A stretch of 64,000 nucleotides of DNA from CALCCV01 sp964388665 (GTDB lineage Bacteria; Bdellovibrionota; Bdellovibrionia; Bdellovibrionales; Bdellovibrionaceae): contig CAYMBJ010000009.1 of NCBI GenBank assembly GCA_964388665.1, positions 1-64,000 on the forward strand, given 5' to 3'. Shown one piece after another: positions 52,298 through 61,563 of this stretch. Numbering within the stretch: the first letter of the stretch is position 1; every line of letters begins with the position of its first letter. The position numbers were made by a program, and so were the translations under genes. Under the pieces are notes generated by a model. The model had not been told where the DNA came from and made no database searches. It was given only the letters and a program-made list of their open reading frames with translations.

Positions 52298-53500
52298 TTA
52301 ACGATTTTTGCAGGTTTCGGCGAGCTCTGAAAATTTCTCTTTCCATTCGTGAACTTGGGATCGGACCAATACGCCCCAGGCATAGCGCACTGTAGACGTG
52401 TACTTGCTACCAAAACTACAGGCTTTAACCAGCGCTTTGTAGGAGAGTTCTGGTTTTTGCACTTGGATCGCGGTTCGCCCCAGTCCTTCCCAGCATCTCT
52501 CCGAGCTATCTTTGATGATGGTGCACTTTTCATAATTAACGACAGCGTCGATATTGTTCTTTTGTCGCTCAAGATAGCTGGCATATTCAAAATACACCTC
52601 TTCTTGTTTTGGAAAAAGTTTTACGGCGGTTATAAACTGGAGCTTTGCTTTTTCGGGCTCTTGTGTCTGGTCATAAACTTTTGCGATATTCAAGAGGTTT
52701 GCGTAATTGCGGGGATCTTTGACCTTGGCCTCTTCGCAAGTTTTTAGAGCTGCTTCATTCACTCCATCAAGAGTGTTGATAGCACAAAGCTTAGCTAGAT
52801 ACTTTGGATTTGATCCCTTTTCGGCAATGAGATCCTGATACAGTATTCGCAATTCATAGTAGTTTTTTTGTTTCAGATATATCTGATCCAACAGTTCAAT
52901 TGCAGGCATATAGTCACTTTTTGCCTGAAGCGCTTTGACCAAAGTACCGCGTGCATCATTGACTTTGTTCAATTGAAGTTGGGTCTTTGCCAGCCAAGTC
53001 AGGACCAAATAGTTTTTGGGGCGCTTAGCAAGAGCGAGCTGACTGACCCTATTCACTTCTGAAAACTGATTTCTATAAAAGTGAGCTTCCGCCAAGTCCG
53101 CCATCAACTTTTCATCTAATTTTTCTATGTTTTTCCATAGGAGCTCGGTGATTTCTTTCCACTGCTTGGCCTTTTTGAGATCAGCGGTCTGCGCATGTAA
53201 AAGTTTCGTTTCTGTAGATACAGGAATTTGGGTCTCTGGCTCGCTCATTTCGTTGCTAAGGTCACTCGTGGCCTTGATTCTGGACTTTGGTTGGGATTTT
53301 GCTGAGGACTTGGCTCTTCTCTTGGGTGGCGGCTTGGTTTTGCTCTCAGGTGGCAGTTCAGCTTGGTCCTGAGTCTCTAATGGCTCCATGTCAAAATCGG
53401 AAAACTCATCATTTGCCCAGGCTGAGCTGCTCACGGCAACAGAACCAAGAAAAATTAATGGCAGCAGGAGGCCAATGAGCTTGTGTGCGGCGAGACCCAT
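52298..53500 (-). CDS. Exported TPR-repeat protein
   Basis: A 400-aa protein. A signal peptide (MGLAAHKLIGLLLPLIFLGS... AWA) decided the start; a longer frame runs through the divergent neighbour. Residues 30-90 are acidic then Lys/Pro-rich and disordered. From about 90 to 390 there are tetratricopeptide-like repeats (for example FYRNQFSEVNRVSQLALAKRP), a scaffold for protein contacts. Ends in a cysteine near the C-terminus. It diverges from the pilin-like gene with 58 bases between, and the pair may belong to one envelope apparatus; this is inference. Confidence 0.72.
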   Translation of the reverse strand: MGLAAHKLIGLLLPLIFLGSVAVSSSAWANDEFSDFDMEPLETQDQAELPPESKTKPPPKRRAKSSAKSQPKSRIKATSDLSNEMSEPETQIPVSTETKLLHAQTADLKKAKQWKEITELLWKNIEKLDEKLMADLAEAHFYRNQFSEVNRVSQLALAKRPKNYLVLTWLAKTQLQLNKVNDARGTLVKALQAKSDYMPAIELLDQIYLKQKNYYELRILYQDLIAEKGSNPKYLAKLCAINTLDGVNEAALKTCEEAKVKDPRNYANLLNIAKVYDQTQEPEKAKLQFITAVKLFPKQEEVYFEYASYLERQKNNIDAVVNYEKCTIIKDSSERCWEGLGRTAIQVQKPELSYKALVKACSFGSKYTSTVRYAWGVLVRSQVHEWKEKFSELAETCKNR

Positions 53501-53558
53501 GATCCAAAAGGCTGAGAAGATTTTAGCTGGCGGCCCACCTCGCCGAAGAGAGAAGTGT

Positions 53559-54533
53559 ATGATTTCGGCGCAAGGCTTTGGTGTACTAACAAAATTTTTT
53601 CGCATCATCTTAGATAAGGTTATCATCGCGTTTCCGATTGCGAAAGCCCTTCGCCGACTATTTATTTTTCCCTTTAAAAATAGACACTTAGAAAGTCCAG
53701 CACGCGCCCAGCAAGGGGGCCAGGCTCTCGTCGAATATGTGCTGCTGTTGATTGTGGTCGTCGGCATACTCCTCTTGGGCCTCGGGAGACTCTTTGCACC
53801 CACACAGAATTTTTTGAGTCAACTTTTGGGGGAAGCTTACATAGGCTGCCTGTTAGAAACAGGCGCATTGCCCACTCTGGGGGGCGAAAGCACCATTGCA
53901 AGCGAAAATGGCTGTGTTGCCGAATGGGTCCCAGGAGAAGGCCTTGTGGTCAATGACAACCGTCGCAATGGGAGAGACGGCTCCAACAGTGGTTCCGACT
54001 CAGAGAGCTCTCGCTCCAAGCAAAAAAATGATGCTGCACGAAGCGGAGGTGGGCGCAGATCCAGTAGCAGCCTTCGTGCGGGAAATTCTTTTGGTAGCTC
54101 GAAAAGCGCTTCGGAAACCACTGGCGAGAAGAAGCGATTTTCTGAGGGCGATGGCGGCGACGACCTCTACAACCCAAACTCAAGCAGTGGCGGACGCAGT
54201 ACGGGAGAATTGGCAAGCGTCCTTAAAAAAAGCCCCGATGAATCTTTTAACGCTGGCGCATTGGATGATAGTTCGCGCAAAAAAATCAATAAACTGAAAA
54301 ACAAAGGCGAAAAACAGGTCGTTGCTTCGGAGGAAGTGGCCGAAACCGTCAAGAAAAAACCTTTTCGCGTGCAGAAGGCGGAACGCGCTGTCGCAAGTGA
54401 AGTCGAAGACGAGGGCTTTACATTCGGCGAATATCTTAAATATTTGATCATAATCTGCATAGTCATTGCTCTCATTCTGGTCATTGGTGGGCAATTCCTA
54501 CAAATGACGCGAAATCTCGAAAAGAAATATTAG
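53559..54533 (+). CDS. Flp/TadE-pilin-like protein with second C-terminal membrane segment
   Basis: A 324-aa protein. Around residues 50-75 GGQALVEYVLLLIVVVGILL matches the Flp/TadE pilin-type segment (the Glu in ALVEY is the hallmark). Unlike pilins the protein goes on with a Gly/Ser/Lys-rich low-complexity middle (about 120-280) and ends with a second hydrophobic helix YLKYLIIICIVIALILVIGG (about 293-312). The ATG was chosen because it follows GAAGAGAGAAG and avoids overlap with the divergent gene. It may be a membrane scaffold of a Tad-like pilus, or an unrelated two-helix protein. Confidence 0.65.
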   Translation: MISAQGFGVLTKFFRIILDKVIIAFPIAKALRRLFIFPFKNRHLESPARAQQGGQALVEYVLLLIVVVGILLLGLGRLFAPTQNFLSQLLGEAYIGCLLETGALPTLGGESTIASENGCVAEWVPGEGLVVNDNRRNGRDGSNSGSDSESSRSKQKNDAARSGGGRRSSSSLRAGNSFGSSKSASETTGEKKRFSEGDGGDDLYNPNSSSGGRSTGELASVLKKSPDESFNAGALDDSSRKKINKLKNKGEKQVVASEEVAETVKKKPFRVQKAERAVASEVEDEGFTFGEYLKYLIIICIVIALILVIGGQFLQMTRNLEKKY

Positions 54534-54674
54534 GCTCAACTCGACCAACCAGACGCGAAATCCCATGATGCAGAAAAATTTTTAAAAACTAAGATTATGG
54601 TTCAATTCATGTTGATTCTTTGCTGTGATTAAGGAATAGGAACTCCATACATAGAGATTCCGGAATTGATGGAG

Positions 54675-54702
54675 AACCGAAGCTAGCCAATGACGGCTGG
54701 TT
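54675..54702 (+). other. Structured leader hairpin before the DUF2203 gene
   Basis: AACC (54675-54678), AGCC (54685-54688), GGCT (54695-54698) and GGTT (54699-54702) form a two-part 8-bp stem with a 6-base bulge and 6-base loop. It lies about 35-60 bases ahead of the GTG start in a 203-base gap that also carries the palindrome ATTCCGGAAT at 54657-54666. I could not match it to a known riboswitch class. Confidence 0.35.
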
Positions 54703-54736
54703 TTGACGTGCCATAGGGTAGAGCTGAGGGGAAATA

Positions 54737-55138
54737 GTGAGATTTGACTCTAATCCAGAGATGGTTCACATAGGAACAGGTCCAAGGAAGTTTTCGTTAG
54801 CAGAGACCAATCAGTTGTTGGTTCTTATACACAAAATCACCGAAGACACCGATCGTGATGTCACCAAAATTAGTCGCCAACTTGAGTTGGCCAGTCATTT
54901 TGATTCTATCTTGGCCCAAAAGAGTAAGAAAGAGATCGATAGGCTGATTGACTCCTGGTTTCGCAAAATTGAGAAATTGGGCGGGACTCCTAAAGGAATC
55001 TGGCTGATCGACTTTGATTTTGGCCAAGGGTACTACTGTTGGAAATATCCTGAGGTTAAGATTCAGCACTGGCATCTTTATGATGAAGGCTTTTTGGGTC
55101 GAAAGGCGCTGGGTCCGGCGTTGATTCCACAGGTATAA
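54737..55138 (+). CDS. DUF2203-family protein
   Basis: A 133-aa protein. The opening KFSLAETNQLLVLI, the central helical part, and the C-terminal segment GIWLIDFDFGQGYYCWKYPE followed by WHLYDEGFLGRKAL are the marks of DUF2203, a small soluble family of unknown function. It begins with GTG after GAGGGGAAATA. It sits 20 bases ahead of nadE on the same strand and is likely cotranscribed; a link to NAD synthesis is not known. Confidence 0.82.
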   Translation: MRFDSNPEMVHIGTGPRKFSLAETNQLLVLIHKITEDTDRDVTKISRQLELASHFDSILAQKSKKEIDRLIDSWFRKIEKLGGTPKGIWLIDFDFGQGYYCWKYPEVKIQHWHLYDEGFLGRKALGPALIPQV

Positions 55139-55158
55139 TCCGTTACAGTTGGTGCAAT

Positions 55159-56781
55159 ATGCGAGTGGGTATCGCGCAGATCAACTCTGCGCTTGGCGAT
55201 TTCGATGCCAATGCAAAAAAAATTCTAACTTTCACCAGACAGCTCAGTGGTAAAAAATGTGAATTGGTGATCTTTCCCGAATGCTGCCTCCTGGGCTATC
55301 ATCCATTTGATCTTTTAGAGCGACCTGAATTTGTTGAGCAACAGCTTAAGGTATTGAATAAGCTGGTGACCCAGTTGCCCGTCACCCTTGGGGTTTTAAT
55401 TGGATTTGTTTCAAAAAACAGTTCTAAACTGGGCAAGCCCTATTATAATTCTGTAGCCCTCATCAGTAAGGGCAAAATTCAAAAGGTTTTCCACAAGCAA
55501 CTTTTACCTACTGGAGATGTTTTTGATGAGGCTCGCTTTATCGAAGCAGGAGAACTTTCTAAAAACTTTTTTACTTTCAAAGGCAATAGGTTTTTTCTGA
55601 GCATTTGTGAAGACATTTGGGCCTGGCCCGATGCCAATGGTCGCTCGCAGTACCGAGAAAATCCTATAAAAAAATTACCAAAAAAATCACTCGATCTAAT
55701 CATTAACATGAGCGCTTCTCCCTTTTATCCAGGAAAAATGCAGACCCGCATGCACATGGTTACTCAGACTGCGAAACATTTGAAGGCGCCAATGATTTTT
55801 GTAAACATGATTGGCGCCCAAGATGAGCTCATCTTCGATGGTCAGAGCTTTGCAGTAAATCGCAATGGCGAAATGCTTTTCAGGAGTGCCGCTTTTAGCG
55901 AAGATGAAAATGTCCTGGATATTGCCGAGCTGAAGCCATGGACAACTCGCCCGCAGCTAGAGCCCTTGGCAGAATTGCATTCAGCCTTGGTTTTGGGAAT
56001 TCGAGATTTTTGCCTCAAAACTGGCCTTAAAAAAGTTGTCTTGGGTCTCAGCGGTGGCATTGACTCAGCACTGGTCTTAGCCTTGGCAGCAGATGCTCTG
56101 GGACCGGCGAATGTTCTGGCCGTGCAACTTCCAAGTCAGTTCACTTCTGAATTGAGCGAGTCCAGCGCACGCAAGATGGCAAAGATTCTATCAGTTGATC
56201 TAAAAGAAATTTCTATTCAAAGCGACTTTAATAATTTGTCCCAGCAGCTCGAGAGACTATTGAACCTAAAAGATCGATCGAGTGTCGCTTTTGAAAACAT
56301 TCAAGCTCGACTGCGTGCCGTATATCTTATGGGACTGGCAAATTTGGAAAACAGGCTCCTGCTTTCCACTAGTAACAAAGATGAACTTGCCTGCGGATAT
56401 TCCACTCTTTATGGCGATATGTGTGGTGGTCTTGCCCCACTTGGTGATTTGACCAAAGGGCAAATCTTTGCCTTAGCAAAATGGTACAATCGTGATGGTG
56501 AGGTCATCCCTAGTGAAATCATTGATCGGCCACCATCAGCGGAACTCAGAGAGACTCAAAAAGACCAAGACAGCCTCCCACCCTACGTAGAACTAGATAA
56601 AACCGTGATTCAAATGGTTGAACAATGCCGTTATGCCAAAAATTCCGCGGACAAATGGCTGATCCAGCAATTGCACAAATCAGAATTCAAGAGGTGGCAA
56701 GCTCCTCCGGTTTTAAAAGTTTCGCTCCACAGCTTTGGGCGCGGACGCCGCTATCCCATAGCCACAAAATCCCTTTTTTAA
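55159..56781 (+). CDS. nadE: Glutamine-dependent NAD+ synthetase
   Basis: A 540-aa enzyme making NAD from deamido-NAD with ATP and glutamine. The N-terminal nitrilase-type glutaminase has Glu41 (FPECCLLGY), a lysine in HKQLLPTGDVFDE and Cys150 (LSICEDIWAW). The C-terminal synthetase has the PP-loop LGLSGGIDSALV at about 295-306. Both halves are complete. The upstream step (NadD) is encoded in the fusion at 41168-42181. It is convergent with the exonuclease gene. Confidence 0.96.
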   Translation: MRVGIAQINSALGDFDANAKKILTFTRQLSGKKCELVIFPECCLLGYHPFDLLERPEFVEQQLKVLNKLVTQLPVTLGVLIGFVSKNSSKLGKPYYNSVALISKGKIQKVFHKQLLPTGDVFDEARFIEAGELSKNFFTFKGNRFFLSICEDIWAWPDANGRSQYRENPIKKLPKKSLDLIINMSASPFYPGKMQTRMHMVTQTAKHLKAPMIFVNMIGAQDELIFDGQSFAVNRNGEMLFRSAAFSEDENVLDIAELKPWTTRPQLEPLAELHSALVLGIRDFCLKTGLKKVVLGLSGGIDSALVLALAADALGPANVLAVQLPSQFTSELSESSARKMAKILSVDLKEISIQSDFNNLSQQLERLLNLKDRSSVAFENIQARLRAVYLMGLANLENRLLLSTSNKDELACGYSTLYGDMCGGLAPLGDLTKGQIFALAKWYNRDGEVIPSEIIDRPPSAELRETQKDQDSLPPYVELDKTVIQMVEQCRYAKNSADKWLIQQLHKSEFKRWQAPPVLKVSLHSFGRGRRYPIATKSLF

Positions 56782-56787
56782 ACGAAA

Positions 56788-57405
56788 CTATAGATGAGCA
56801 AGTAGATCCAGTTGCTTGGGCTGCCTTTCAATTTGTGGCAATCTCAACTGTGGACGTCCCGTGAGAGCGATCAAATTCTCAATCTGCGGAGCAAGTCCAT
56901 TGATTGAAATTTTCTTGATCATTTCTAAAAACAGCATTCCACAATAAGTGGCGTCTTCCTCTGCACGGTGAAACTGCGAAGATGGTATCTTGAGATGCTG
57001 AACCAGAGTCCCCAAGCGGTAGTTGGGCAGCCCCGGAAACACCTTTCTTGCGATTGGCAAAGTGTCTAGCACGATTCCTCTTGGAGCAGGAGTTTCATGC
57101 TTGGTGATGTCAGCAGCAACAAACTGAGCATCAAAGGGCGCATTGTGTGCCACTAGTGGGAGATCCTGGCAGAAATCTGCAAAGGGCTGTAAGATCGTAT
57201 CAATGGTCGGCTTACCGCGAACCATATCACTGGTGATCCCATTCACAGCCGTCGCGCCCTCTGGGATGGGTCGCTTGGGATCCACCAAAGTCGAAAATGT
57301 TGCCTCGACCTTTCCGTTGACAAACTTTACCGCGCCAATTTCTACAATTAAATCCACTCCACAAACAGTGCCGGTGGTCTCTAGGTCAAATGCTATAAAT
57401 TCCAT
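56788..57405 (-). CDS. DEDDh exonuclease (DnaQ-like)
   Basis: A 205-aa 3'-5' exonuclease of the DnaQ fold. The metal ligands are visible in FDLETTG (Asp7, Glu9), VAHNAPFDAQF (Asp), and HRAEEDATYCG (His and Asp near 140-145), the DEDDh set. Such proteins act as the proofreading subunit of DNA polymerase III or as free nucleases. The absence of the usual polymerase-binding tail makes proofreading uncertain. It diverges from a ferredoxin gene across 59 bases. Confidence 0.88.
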   Translation of the reverse strand: MEFIAFDLETTGTVCGVDLIVEIGAVKFVNGKVEATFSTLVDPKRPIPEGATAVNGITSDMVRGKPTIDTILQPFADFCQDLPLVAHNAPFDAQFVAADITKHETPAPRGIVLDTLPIARKVFPGLPNYRLGTLVQHLKIPSSQFHRAEEDATYCGMLFLEMIKKISINGLAPQIENLIALTGRPQLRLPQIERQPKQLDLLAHL

Positions 57406-57464
57406 ATCCAGATAGCCTATAAAAAAAACTATCCAGATTCAATTTTCTTCAGCACATTAGGAGT

Positions 57465-57758
57465 ATGCGTAACGAAGAAAAAGTTTGGCTGAATCCCGAC
57501 GGCACATACACGGCACTTGCCACCGAAGGAGCTTCCCTTCTCGACACCATCATTGACGCAAATATTTCTATTGACCACTCCTGTGGAGGCAACGCTTCGT
57601 GTGGAACCTGCCGAGTGGTCATTGTTGAGGGAGCTGATCAGCTTCCTCCCCGAAATGATTTGGAAGCCGATTTTATAGAAAATCGCGGCTGGTCTGATAA
57701 TGAGAGACTAGCTTGCCAACTGATCATTAGAAACGGCTCAGTGAAGTTTCGCATTTAG
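57465..57758 (+). CDS. 2Fe-2S ferredoxin
   Basis: A 97-aa electron carrier of the adrenodoxin/Isc type. The cluster ligands are in SCGGNASCGTC (C-x5-C-x2-C), with the fourth cysteine in RLACQ. It probably serves Fe-S cluster assembly or a redox enzyme in the cytoplasm. No iron-sulfur assembly gene adjoins. The start is preceded by AGGAG. The stop lies only 7 bases from the stop of the convergent PHP-like gene. Confidence 0.9.
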   Translation: MRNEEKVWLNPDGTYTALATEGASLLDTIIDANISIDHSCGGNASCGTCRVVIVEGADQLPPRNDLEADFIENRGWSDNERLACQLIIRNGSVKFRI

Positions 57759-57765
57759 GGCTCAT

Positions 57766-58968
57766 CTATAGCACTTGAAAAATATTCGTGTATATCCAGG
57801 GCACCCACCTCTTTGCATCTGGCAAAGGAAATAGCGGGCTCACTCGAACCATCACCCGATAGGATCCTGGCATATCTAGTGAAAATTCGGTCTCCAACTC
57901 ATTCGAAGTTTTATACCGCTGACCATCACGAAACAGCACAACTTCAAAAAAATCAGAAATCGCCCCAGGTAGCTTTACATATATCCGTTGATTGCTTCCG
58001 ACAGGAATTTGCGCTCCGATTGGAAAAATTCCATTTTCTGATTTGATAAAGCATTCAAAGCCCGTGGCATCAGCCAAAATATCAAAAGCCAAAAATGAAT
58101 TTCCTTGTTTCAGCGCGTGGACCAGTTTTTCTCTATCTGTACGCAAATTTCCAGTCAGCTCTGAAACCAGCTGGACATGGGTTGAGGCGATCTCAAATGT
58201 CTTTTGGTAACTAGGAAAGCGTATGGGGTAGGAGCTGAGTGGTATGGCTCTCGCAGAGGCCTCTGCTCCTGCATAGCCAACAATTTTTCGGGTATGTGAA
58301 AGCTGATCCATCCATTTTAGTTCCTCTTCTGGCTCAGTAATCAAACGTAGAAATGCGTAACGCGGATTAAAAGGATAAAGCAGCAAACTCCAAATGACCG
58401 ACAACTTGGACTGATCCCAAGCTTTCATGGCCATGGATTTTACATTTACAATCTCCAAGCCATCCAAGCCCACCGGAAAGTTTCCCTGCCACTGAAAGCC
58501 GAGATAAAAAGGTGAGGCCAAGTACATCAACGAGTCTTGAAAAAACTCAGGTCTTTGCTCGATGAGATTGGCAATAAACACTTGGGCTTCACCCATACTC
58601 GCAATTTCAGATGATTTGTTTGCAGAAAGGTAAATCAGCCGCGAGTCCAGGTAGCTGTACTTGGCGCCAAACAGCGACACAAAGCCCTGAGTATTTTGAT
58701 CAATGCCTTTTTCGGGAAAAACATTGAGATCTGTAAAAATTAGGAAATCCAAACTCGCCTTACGAGCAGCTTCAATAATTTGGTTGATGGCACTGCTCCC
58801 CAAAGACTTGTTCGAGTGAACATTAGCAATGCCGCGGTAGTAGTAAAAGTGAGATGAGGACTGAGGTCCCTGAGCTTTTTTAAAGATTTGCGTGTCGTAT
58901 GTTGATACGTAAAACCCATAAAACAAATAGAGCAGCAAAAATGCAGAGAGAAAATTTATTAACTTCAT
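57766..58968 (-). CDS. Membrane-anchored PHP-like protein with altered metal motif
   Basis: A 400-aa protein with one N-terminal membrane helix (about 5-22) and a periplasmic-side domain resembling the PHP phosphoesterase fold. The first motif reads ANVHSNKS, keeping one His, and the second reads LIFTDLN where PHP enzymes have TDH; the second His is therefore lost. Later parts (GLEIVNV, GYAGAEASA) fit the barrel. The altered ligands make ordinary metal-dependent phosphatase activity doubtful. It overlaps the glycosyltransferase gene by four bases, which suggests shared action in glycolipid or envelope metabolism. Confidence 0.65.
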   Translation of the reverse strand: MKLINFLSAFLLLYLFYGFYVSTYDTQIFKKAQGPQSSSHFYYYRGIANVHSNKSLGSSAINQIIEAARKASLDFLIFTDLNVFPEKGIDQNTQGFVSLFGAKYSYLDSRLIYLSANKSSEIASMGEAQVFIANLIEQRPEFFQDSLMYLASPFYLGFQWQGNFPVGLDGLEIVNVKSMAMKAWDQSKLSVIWSLLLYPFNPRYAFLRLITEPEEELKWMDQLSHTRKIVGYAGAEASARAIPLSSYPIRFPSYQKTFEIASTHVQLVSELTGNLRTDREKLVHALKQGNSFLAFDILADATGFECFIKSENGIFPIGAQIPVGSNQRIYVKLPGAISDFFEVVLFRDGQRYKTSNELETEFSLDMPGSYRVMVRVSPLFPLPDAKRWVPWIYTNIFQVL

Positions 58969-60365
58969 TTAAGCTCTATCCTGTACAATTCAAATCGTTC
59001 CTTTTGGAATTTTTTTATCAATTGAATCTGAGCCGTCTGCTCTTCTAGCCACGACGGCCAGGCATCCTCTTCATTACGCACAAAAAAGAAAACGCGAGTC
59101 TGTGGCTGAGATTCAGGCAAAAAATCAAAGAAATCAAGGCGCCTACTGCCCTTTAATTTATAAGCGGGCGTCTGTGTCTTGTACCAAAAAAATGCAGCCA
59201 ATTGATAGTTACTTAGATAGAGAGGGCGGTAAGCCCTGGTCTGATCTACCAATTGGCTAAATTCATTGGTCTCGTAAACCTTATGAGGAATCAACTGGTA
59301 CTGACCAACAGCATAGAGTCCCGCAATATAGAACTGTGGCACAACCCAAAATGCCAAATTCCATTTGAGTCCAGAGCTCATCGACTGCACTTTGCCTGAG
59401 ACCAGGGTCAGAATCCAGGCAGGGACAAAGGCAACGATGATCCAGTTGGCTTCAACAAATGATTTGGTCGACGAATAGAAAAATACTCCCAGTGGTATCA
59501 GCACAGAAAGCCAAAGCATTAGATTGACAGCTGCAATTTTGGGATGATTTTCCATTTTACCAATGGCTTTGATTCTGTAGGGAAATTTGAAAATAAAATA
59601 GGGTCCCACCAATGTGAACACAACCAAAAGGTAGGTGGAGATCGAATCAAAAGACCAATTTTGCGACGAAAAGCCATGGCTCAATTGAAATTTAAACGAA
59701 ACAAACTCATTTTTGTAATTCCAGAATAAAGTGGGCGCTGCCCCCAAAAGCAGCCCCAGTACTAGCATGGGAATCTCAGACCACTTGGCGCGAATACCAG
59801 AAAAGCGAAATATCCATGTCAATCCTAGCGGCAGGCCAAATAGCAGTGCTGTGTATTTTGAAGAGAAGCCCAGTCCTAACCCGACTCCAATAAAAAATGT
59901 CAGCCAATGTTTGTCTGTTTGTATTCGTAAAACTGCTAGTAGCAGGGTCAAAGAATAAAAAAACTGCAGAGGCAAATCGGGTGTGGAAACAATTCCACCT
60001 AGGCCCGTGAGAGGATTGGCTAAAAAAATAAGTGCGAGAATCATCACACTCTTTTCGTTGCGCAAAACTCGCCAAGCTATCAACCAGGTAATTACAAATT
60101 GCAGCTGTGACCAAATGACCGCAGCTAAGCGCGGCACCCACAAATCTGGAATAATCTTGGCCAAGAGCCACTGTAGCCAAGAAATCATACCGGGATGATC
60201 AAAATATCCCATTTGTGGAAATTTTGACCAAACCCAATAGTAGGCCTCATCCGGGCTCAAAGGAAAACACACTACGGCGCAGACTCGCAATGCCAAGGCA
60301 AGGGCAAAAAAAAGTGCAAATTTTTGTGTAAAGCCATGGGACGAAAGCTTGAGCCCATTTGCCAT
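58965..60365 (-). CDS. GT39-type (ArnT/PMT-like) membrane glycosyltransferase
   Basis: A 466-aa polytopic membrane protein. The first periplasmic loop carries SPDEAYYWVWSKFPQMGYFD followed by HPG, the acidic DE and the FDHP motif of ArnT/dolichyl-phosphomannose-type enzymes, which move a sugar from a polyprenyl phosphate to lipid A or protein. About ten hydrophobic segments follow and a short C-terminal soluble part. The donor and acceptor are unknown. It overlaps the PHP-like gene and follows the RodZ-like gene by 58 bases. Confidence 0.85.
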   Translation of the reverse strand: MANGLKLSSHGFTQKFALFFALALALRVCAVVCFPLSPDEAYYWVWSKFPQMGYFDHPGMISWLQWLLAKIIPDLWVPRLAAVIWSQLQFVITWLIAWRVLRNEKSVMILALIFLANPLTGLGGIVSTPDLPLQFFYSLTLLLAVLRIQTDKHWLTFFIGVGLGLGFSSKYTALLFGLPLGLTWIFRFSGIRAKWSEIPMLVLGLLLGAAPTLFWNYKNEFVSFKFQLSHGFSSQNWSFDSISTYLLVVFTLVGPYFIFKFPYRIKAIGKMENHPKIAAVNLMLWLSVLIPLGVFFYSSTKSFVEANWIIVAFVPAWILTLVSGKVQSMSSGLKWNLAFWVVPQFYIAGLYAVGQYQLIPHKVYETNEFSQLVDQTRAYRPLYLSNYQLAAFFWYKTQTPAYKLKGSRRLDFFDFLPESQPQTRVFFFVRNEEDAWPSWLEEQTAQIQLIKKFQKERFELYRIELK

Positions 60366-60423
60366 TCAAATACCTTCAGTAGAACTCAGTTATAGATAGA
60401 AGCCCTAATAAGATTCTGCAAAT

Positions 60424-61563
60424 CTAATAATTGAGCGTCTTGGCTTTGCCAATTTCGCCGGGGATGCCAATGTCTTTTCCGTTCAATATTAGATTAACGG
60501 CACCGCCATTGGACACAGTCAATTTTAGACCAGCATTGCTCTTAAAAGTATGGACCTGATCAGCTCCCAATTTTATCTTTTGCGGCTGTCCACGACCATC
60601 CAAATATTCAAGTTCAACGGCATCTAGGGCCTCCACAATCAGTTCAAGATTTTGGCCGCGAACCGGTGGTGGGGGCGTAGCCGTATTAGAATTTGTAGCA
60701 TTGACCTTTGGTTTTTCAACATTTGCCGTTTCTAGTTTTGGCGCCGGTTCTGCCTTTGGTGTTTCCTTCTTTGGAACTGCGACCTTTGCCGGCTCCACTT
60801 TTGCCGTTTCGATCTTTGCCGGTTCCACTTTTGCTGGCTCGGGCTTAGGTACCGATGGCTTGACATCCACAGATTCAGAATGAGTCGCATTCTGTGCTGT
60901 CACAGGAGGGTGATCCGCCATTCCCGGAGGATGAGTGGCTGAAGTGTTTACAGCAGCCGTCTCCGAACTGGTCTCTTCTTTTCGTGCACCTTCGTCTGCT
61001 CGGAGCGCTCCAGAGTCCACTGATTTCTCTTCTACCGAAGCGACTCCGACCTGATCCACTCCAAGGTTGGGGGATACAGGCGTGGGTGTTTCTTTTGAAA
61101 CCGTTTGCAGGCTCTCGATCGAAGGAGTTTCAGCTTCTTTTTGGTATTTATCGATAATTTTTTTAGAGATGATGATGCCAATCGCCAAAATCAGACCTAT
61201 TCCGACCAGTGCAACAGTTTTTAAATTGGCCGGATCCCGCGACGACTCACGCTGCAAAATTGCCGAAGGCTTTTCAGACGGGTCCAGAGGACCAAATTCC
61301 ACTTTTGGCCGCGTCGAACCAAATTCTTCATAAAAGCTAGCAAGAATTTCATTTACATCCAACTTCAAATAGCTTGCGTAGCTCTGGATAAAGCCGCGAA
61401 GAAAAGTTTTTGCGGGGAAGTTCTTCTCATTCCCTTCTTCAATCGCCTTGAGTGTTTTTGTGCTGATCTTGAGCGCCAGTGCGACTTCTTGTAAAGACAG
61501 GCCTTTTTCCTCACGAGCATTTTTTAGTTTTTCGCCTACTATTTTTTTTTCATCGGAACTCAT
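60424..61563 (-). CDS. RodZ-like HTH membrane protein
   Basis: A 379-aa protein with the RodZ layout: HTH domain (about 8-70, GEKLKNAREEKGLSLQEVAL), one membrane helix (about 113-133, TVALVGIGLILAIGIIIS), a long periplasmic linker and a C-terminal beta domain (about 300-379, LELIVEALDAVELEYLDGRG). RodZ links the MreB cytoskeleton to the cell-wall machinery and shapes rods. The linker carries EPAKVEPAKIETAKV-like proline/alanine/lysine repeats (about 235-280). It overlaps the TPR lipoprotein gene by four bases. Confidence 0.85.
   Translation of the reverse strand: MSSDEKKIVGEKLKNAREEKGLSLQEVALALKISTKTLKAIEEGNEKNFPAKTFLRGFIQSYASYLKLDVNEILASFYEEFGSTRPKVEFGPLDPSEKPSAILQRESSRDPANLKTVALVGIGLILAIGIIISKKIIDKYQKEAETPSIESLQTVSKETPTPVSPNLGVDQVGVASVEEKSVDSGALRADEGARKEETSSETAAVNTSATHPPGMADHPPVTAQNATHSESVDVKPSVPKPEPAKVEPAKIETAKVEPAKVAVPKKETPKAEPAPKLETANVEKPKVNATNSNTATPPPPVRGQNLELIVEALDAVELEYLDGRGQPQKIKLGADQVHTFKSNAGLKLTVSNGGAVNLILNGKDIGIPGEIGKAKTLNY

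Noticed and set aside
53388..53803. Longest starts of the TPR and pilin-like genes
   Set aside because: These longer frames overlap on opposite strands over several hundred bases; internal starts with a signal peptide or ribosome binding site remove the clash.
54660..54736. Cyclic-di-GMP (GEMM) riboswitch
   Set aside because: ATGACGGCTGG resembles part of the GEMM 3' end, but the conserved GGGACGCAAAGC core is absent.
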